64,000 bases of DNA from Gyrodactylus bullatarudis. Its lineage: Eukaryota; Platyhelminthes; Monogenea; Gyrodactylidea; Gyrodactylidae. Of the stretch, positions 61,709 through 64,000 are shown in pieces (the stretch's first letter is position 1; every line of letters begins with the position of its first letter). A program made the position numbers and the translations under genes. The notes below the pieces were generated by a model that was not told the DNA's origin, did not search any database, and worked only from the letters and a program-made list of their open reading frames with translations. The stretch covers positions 661,455 through 725,454 of the forward strand of contig SSNU01000294.1 of assembly GCA_012064415.1 (NCBI GenBank), in the 5' to 3' direction.

Positions 61709-61915
61709 ATGAAAAATATTTCTCTAGGATCCTTAATAACCGATATACAATACTTTGTTGTCCAGGATTATTTTGTTTTGAGATTTACACCATTAAATAG
61801 AGAATTAAAATTTACGTCTCGTGACCAAATTTCATTAAAGTTGTTCAACAATTCGCTGAATAATAATGATTTGAAGTTCGATCCAAAATATTTTAGGAAA
61901 AGGTTGAAATCCTAA
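61709..61915 (+). CDS. 68-codon open frame in the left-arm insertion
   Basis: An ATG-started frame (MKNISLGSLITDIQYFVVQD ... YFRKRLKS) occupies nearly all of the 241-base block present only in the left arm. It has a balanced amino-acid content and clean stop, but no recognised family. It could be a captured exon or part of an ancestral internal gene. Confidence 0.25.
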   Translation: MKNISLGSLITDIQYFVVQDYFVLRFTPLNRELKFTSRDQISLKLFNNSLNNNDLKFDPKYFRKRLKS

Positions 61916-62604
61916 AATACAGTTTCATTTTCTCGCTCCACCCCCTTCTTTATCCTAAGCTAGACAAACATTACAAAAATCTCTCACATAATAGATCGCC
62001 TCACATTACTGTATATTATAGTGTATAGAGTAGCCCAATCGTTTTTAAAAACACTAACATGGTATGTGATAGACCCCCTTTTTATCTTAAATTCTTACAA
62101 CGTGCTTTCAATATTCAATCACTATGCTGAATTTTTTTTTAAAAACTTGTTTTGATCACAACAAAGATTTATTCATTAAATTTGAAAACATCATCTACAA
62201 TTTATGATTGAAATTTTTTGTATAATTCTGTATTTTTCAAATCTGTCACTCTTCTTCCTTCAGATTCAAAATAATTGATTAAAAAACATATGGCATCAAA
62301 AATCTCCTGGTTCAAACTGGAAATTTTTCCAGAGTTTTTATCGATAAATTTTCAAAAACTTTTGTTTGATGCAAACAAAATTTCTATGCTCAGAATCAAA
62401 ATTGATAATCTGGATACAGTATATGAATTTTTTCTTGCAATATAGGCTGGAGACATTCAGTAGGTAACATTGTGAGCTGGATTCTATTTCATTGTCAATC
62501 TTGTAATGCAGATTTATATTATATTATATTCAGGGCAATTTTCAAAGCATGATTATTGAAAAGAAATTAGAATAAAACTTATATTCCTTTCTTCTAGATC
62601 ATGA

Positions 62605-63000
62605 TTATCTAAAAGCATTTTCTTTATTAGAAACTTTTGTCATGTTATTATCAAATAAAATTTCTTCTAGTAAGGATATTAGGTGATTTTTATCTGTTGT
62701 AATTCCATTTTCAGCCCTTTTTTGAAGACAGATATGCATGATAGGACGAATCTTTTCGTCGAGAGTCAGCTCAGTAGTGTTTTCATTCAGAACTTTCCGA
62801 ATAGTTGGACGGGATACTTTGAAAAGATTGGCAAGATGAGATATTGAATGAACCACAAAGAGACTACCGATCTCCTGCTTTTGTTCAGCTGTTAGTTTAG
62901 TCATAGGTTTTGAAGTAGAATGAAGGGAATGAATGTCCTTCGTAAATGAATATCTATAGTGTAAGAATTTAAGATAAAAAGGGGGTCTATCACATACCAT
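62605..63000 (-). CDS. Helix-turn-helix protein of the inverted-repeat element
   Basis: The frame encodes 131 residues from an ATG (63000) inside the right inverted repeat, or 99 from an internal ATG at 62904. The core MTKLTAEQKQEIGSLFVVHS then ISHLANLFKVSRPTIRKVL is a classic helix-turn-helix of the homeodomain-like type found in transposases and resolvases (A-x-x-F-x-V-S-R-x-T-I-x-x-x-L). The C-terminal half is helical (HLISLLEEILFDNN) and ends KVSNKENAFR, with no catalytic DDE or Tyr/Ser recombinase motif. It may bind the element's ends or repress it. Because the first 14 codons lie in the arm, the left arm encodes the same N-terminus with a different ending. Confidence 0.55.
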   Translation of the reverse strand: MVCDRPPFYLKFLHYRYSFTKDIHSLHSTSKPMTKLTAEQKQEIGSLFVVHSISHLANLFKVSRPTIRKVLNENTTELTLDEKIRPIMHICLQKRAENGITTDKNHLISLLEEILFDNNMTKVSNKENAFR

Positions 63001-63285
63001 GTTAGTGTTTTTAAAAACGATTGGGCTACTCTATACACTATAATATACAGTAATGTGAGGCGATCTATTATGTGAGAGATTTTTGTAATGTTTGTCTAGC
63101 TTAGGATAAAGAAGGGGGTGGAGCGAGAAAATGAAACTGTATTTTAGAATTTTAGTTATCTAAAGAGTTTTGAGAAATTGTAAAGATATGGATCCTTAAA
63201 TTTGAGAGTGAATCGAAGGGATAATGATAATTCTACCTTTAATTTGATACTCGAATATCATTGGTCAATGAAAATGGGGCAGAGA

Positions 63286-63842
63286 CCCGACTAAATATAA
63301 CGTCTCTAACCTTCAATATGAGTTCAGAATCTAACAATTTTAAATTAAATTTTATGCTTCTCATAAGAATTTTTAAAATAAAGTTACTACTACTCAGTAC
63401 TTTTGAATCGAATCAAATTTATTTTAAAAAATCACAAAAAGTGCCTTGAAATGTTGAAAATAATACATTCAAATTTTTAAGCGCTTAAAATGATGTTTTT
63501 AGTTTATTATAATAAATTATTAAATAATTATTTAGAGGCTCTGCTAATAATATATTAATATTTCAGAGAGAAATGTGTTCAGTGAGAAAGATGATTAGTT
63601 AATTATAAATTGATAGTAATAAGTTGATAAATTTGATACAGTCAATTTCACACATAACGACTCGAGATATCATCTCTGCCCTTTCTCGTTTGTTTTTTAT
63701 ACCAAAACTGTTAGCCAATCATATTGCGTTATTACAATAACCAATCAGAATAGACCTAGCAAATGATTCTAGTTTTTTAATCTTTAATATCAGTTCATCT
63801 CAATCCATCTCAATTTAAGTATTTAAATTTATAAAAATAATA
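63286..63842. other. Non-coding, with CCAAT/TATA module on the minus strand
   Basis: On the minus strand tandem attgg boxes (gattggtta near 63745-63737, gattggcta near 63719-63711) are followed by ggtataaaaaac (about 63702-63691) and a gggcagag block. A short plus-strand frame near 63318-63449 has no recognisable domain. Confidence 0.35.
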
Positions 63843-64000
63843 TTCGGTTGTTTCAAAAGTATCAAGCAAAATGTTGATGAAAAATATGCAACTTTATTAT
63901 CAAATTAAAAAAGTAAAAATCTTACTAAATATATGCATATCATATATCAAAATATTCACCGTTCTTTTCTATACATCTCTCCCATCTTTCTGGAAGTCCA
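63843..64000 (-). mobile_element. mariner-family transposon, terminal part (runs off the window)
   Basis: The window ends inside a minus-strand transposase frame whose last residues are LPERWERCIEKNGEYFDI with a stop at 63940-63942. This is the conserved C-terminus of mariner transposases (L-P-x-R-W-x-x-C-I-x-x-x-G-x-Y-F). About 95 bases later comes the terminal inverted repeat ttcggttgtttcaaaagtat (63843-63862), preceded by TA (63841-63842), the mariner target dinucleotide. The catalytic region is outside the window, so activity cannot be judged. Confidence 0.85.

Larger units (their letters stand above)
61536..63285. mobile_element. Unclassified element with long terminal inverted repeats
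   Basis: The right arm 62960-63285 (326 bases) is the nearly exact reverse complement of 61536-62099, except that the left arm contains an extra 241-base block (61671-61911). The outermost bases are tctctgccccattttcattg. The interior (62100-62959) encodes a helix-turn-helix protein on the minus strand. I could not find a convincing target-site duplication, so the true ends may lie slightly elsewhere. The high arm identity indicates recent activity or gene conversion. No known transposase motif is present. Confidence 0.75.

Noticed and set aside
1..64000. Bacterial-style features (operons, ribosome binding sites, CRISPR, riboswitches)
   Set aside because: Spliceosomal introns and animal gene families show nuclear eukaryotic DNA; no spaced direct-repeat array is present.

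Overview
This is eukaryotic nuclear DNA from an animal. It is strongly AT-rich, and almost every gene is split by GT-AG introns, many only 23-40 bases long. The gene set is metazoan: a rootletin-like ciliary protein, Hedgehog-type MBOAT acyltransferase, nephrin-like Ig cell-adhesion receptor, PARP1, Integrator subunit INTS14, PDCD4, 14-3-3 and complex I subunit NDUFB5. Rootletin implies a lineage with cilia. Introns of about 25 bases are established for dicyemid mesozoans, so a mesozoan-type animal (dicyemid or orthonectid) is a reasonable but unproven guess. I rebuilt gene models by joining exons so that reading phase and splice sites agree; all totals given are from those joins.

Layout. 1-2.8 kb: the tail of a trypsin-like protease and a small putative secreted protein. 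2.8-23 kb is a gene-dense block: rootletin-like (+, 28 exons), PDCD4 (-), Hsc70-interacting protein ST13 (-), PRKRIP1 (+), NDUFB5 (+), p23 co-chaperone (-), a divergent 14-3-3 (+), HHAT-like acyltransferase (+) and a ZNF608/609-like nuclear protein (-). 23-28 kb is gene-poor and holds LINE remnants, an AT-rich simple repeat and a tRNA-like SINE. 28-50.6 kb is a second gene block: divergent actin-related protein (+), nephrin-like Ig receptor (-, 19 exons), a protein with a C-terminal dynein-light-chain domain (-), a FERM protein (-), INTS14 (+), PARP1 (-), an unknown coiled-coil protein (+) and a second 14-3-3 (-).

51-64 kb is a graveyard of mobile elements: two Penelope-like elements with GIY-YIG endonuclease ends, a candidate hammerhead ribozyme at an inverted Penelope junction, Ty3/gypsy pol and gag-protease fragments, a hAT-type MITE inserted cleanly into the reverse transcriptase with an 8-base target duplication, a Tigger/pogo transposase remnant, a tRNA-derived SINE sitting inside an inverted repeat, a 125-base tandem duplication, an unclassified element with long terminal inverted repeats and a helix-turn-helix ORF, and the end of a mariner element.

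Genes are packed closely: the convergent pairs NDUFB5/p23 and INTS14/PARP1 are 42 and 55 bases apart, and the divergent pairs ST13/PRKRIP1, FERM/INTS14 and PARP1/coiled-coil share roughly 160-190 bases of promoter space. I see no operon, CRISPR array or rRNA gene. The most unusual items are the tiny introns (including one stopless in-frame intron), the hammerhead-like ribozyme, the long-inverted-repeat element, and a repeated CCAAT-plus-TATA promoter-like module scattered through the last 10 kb.
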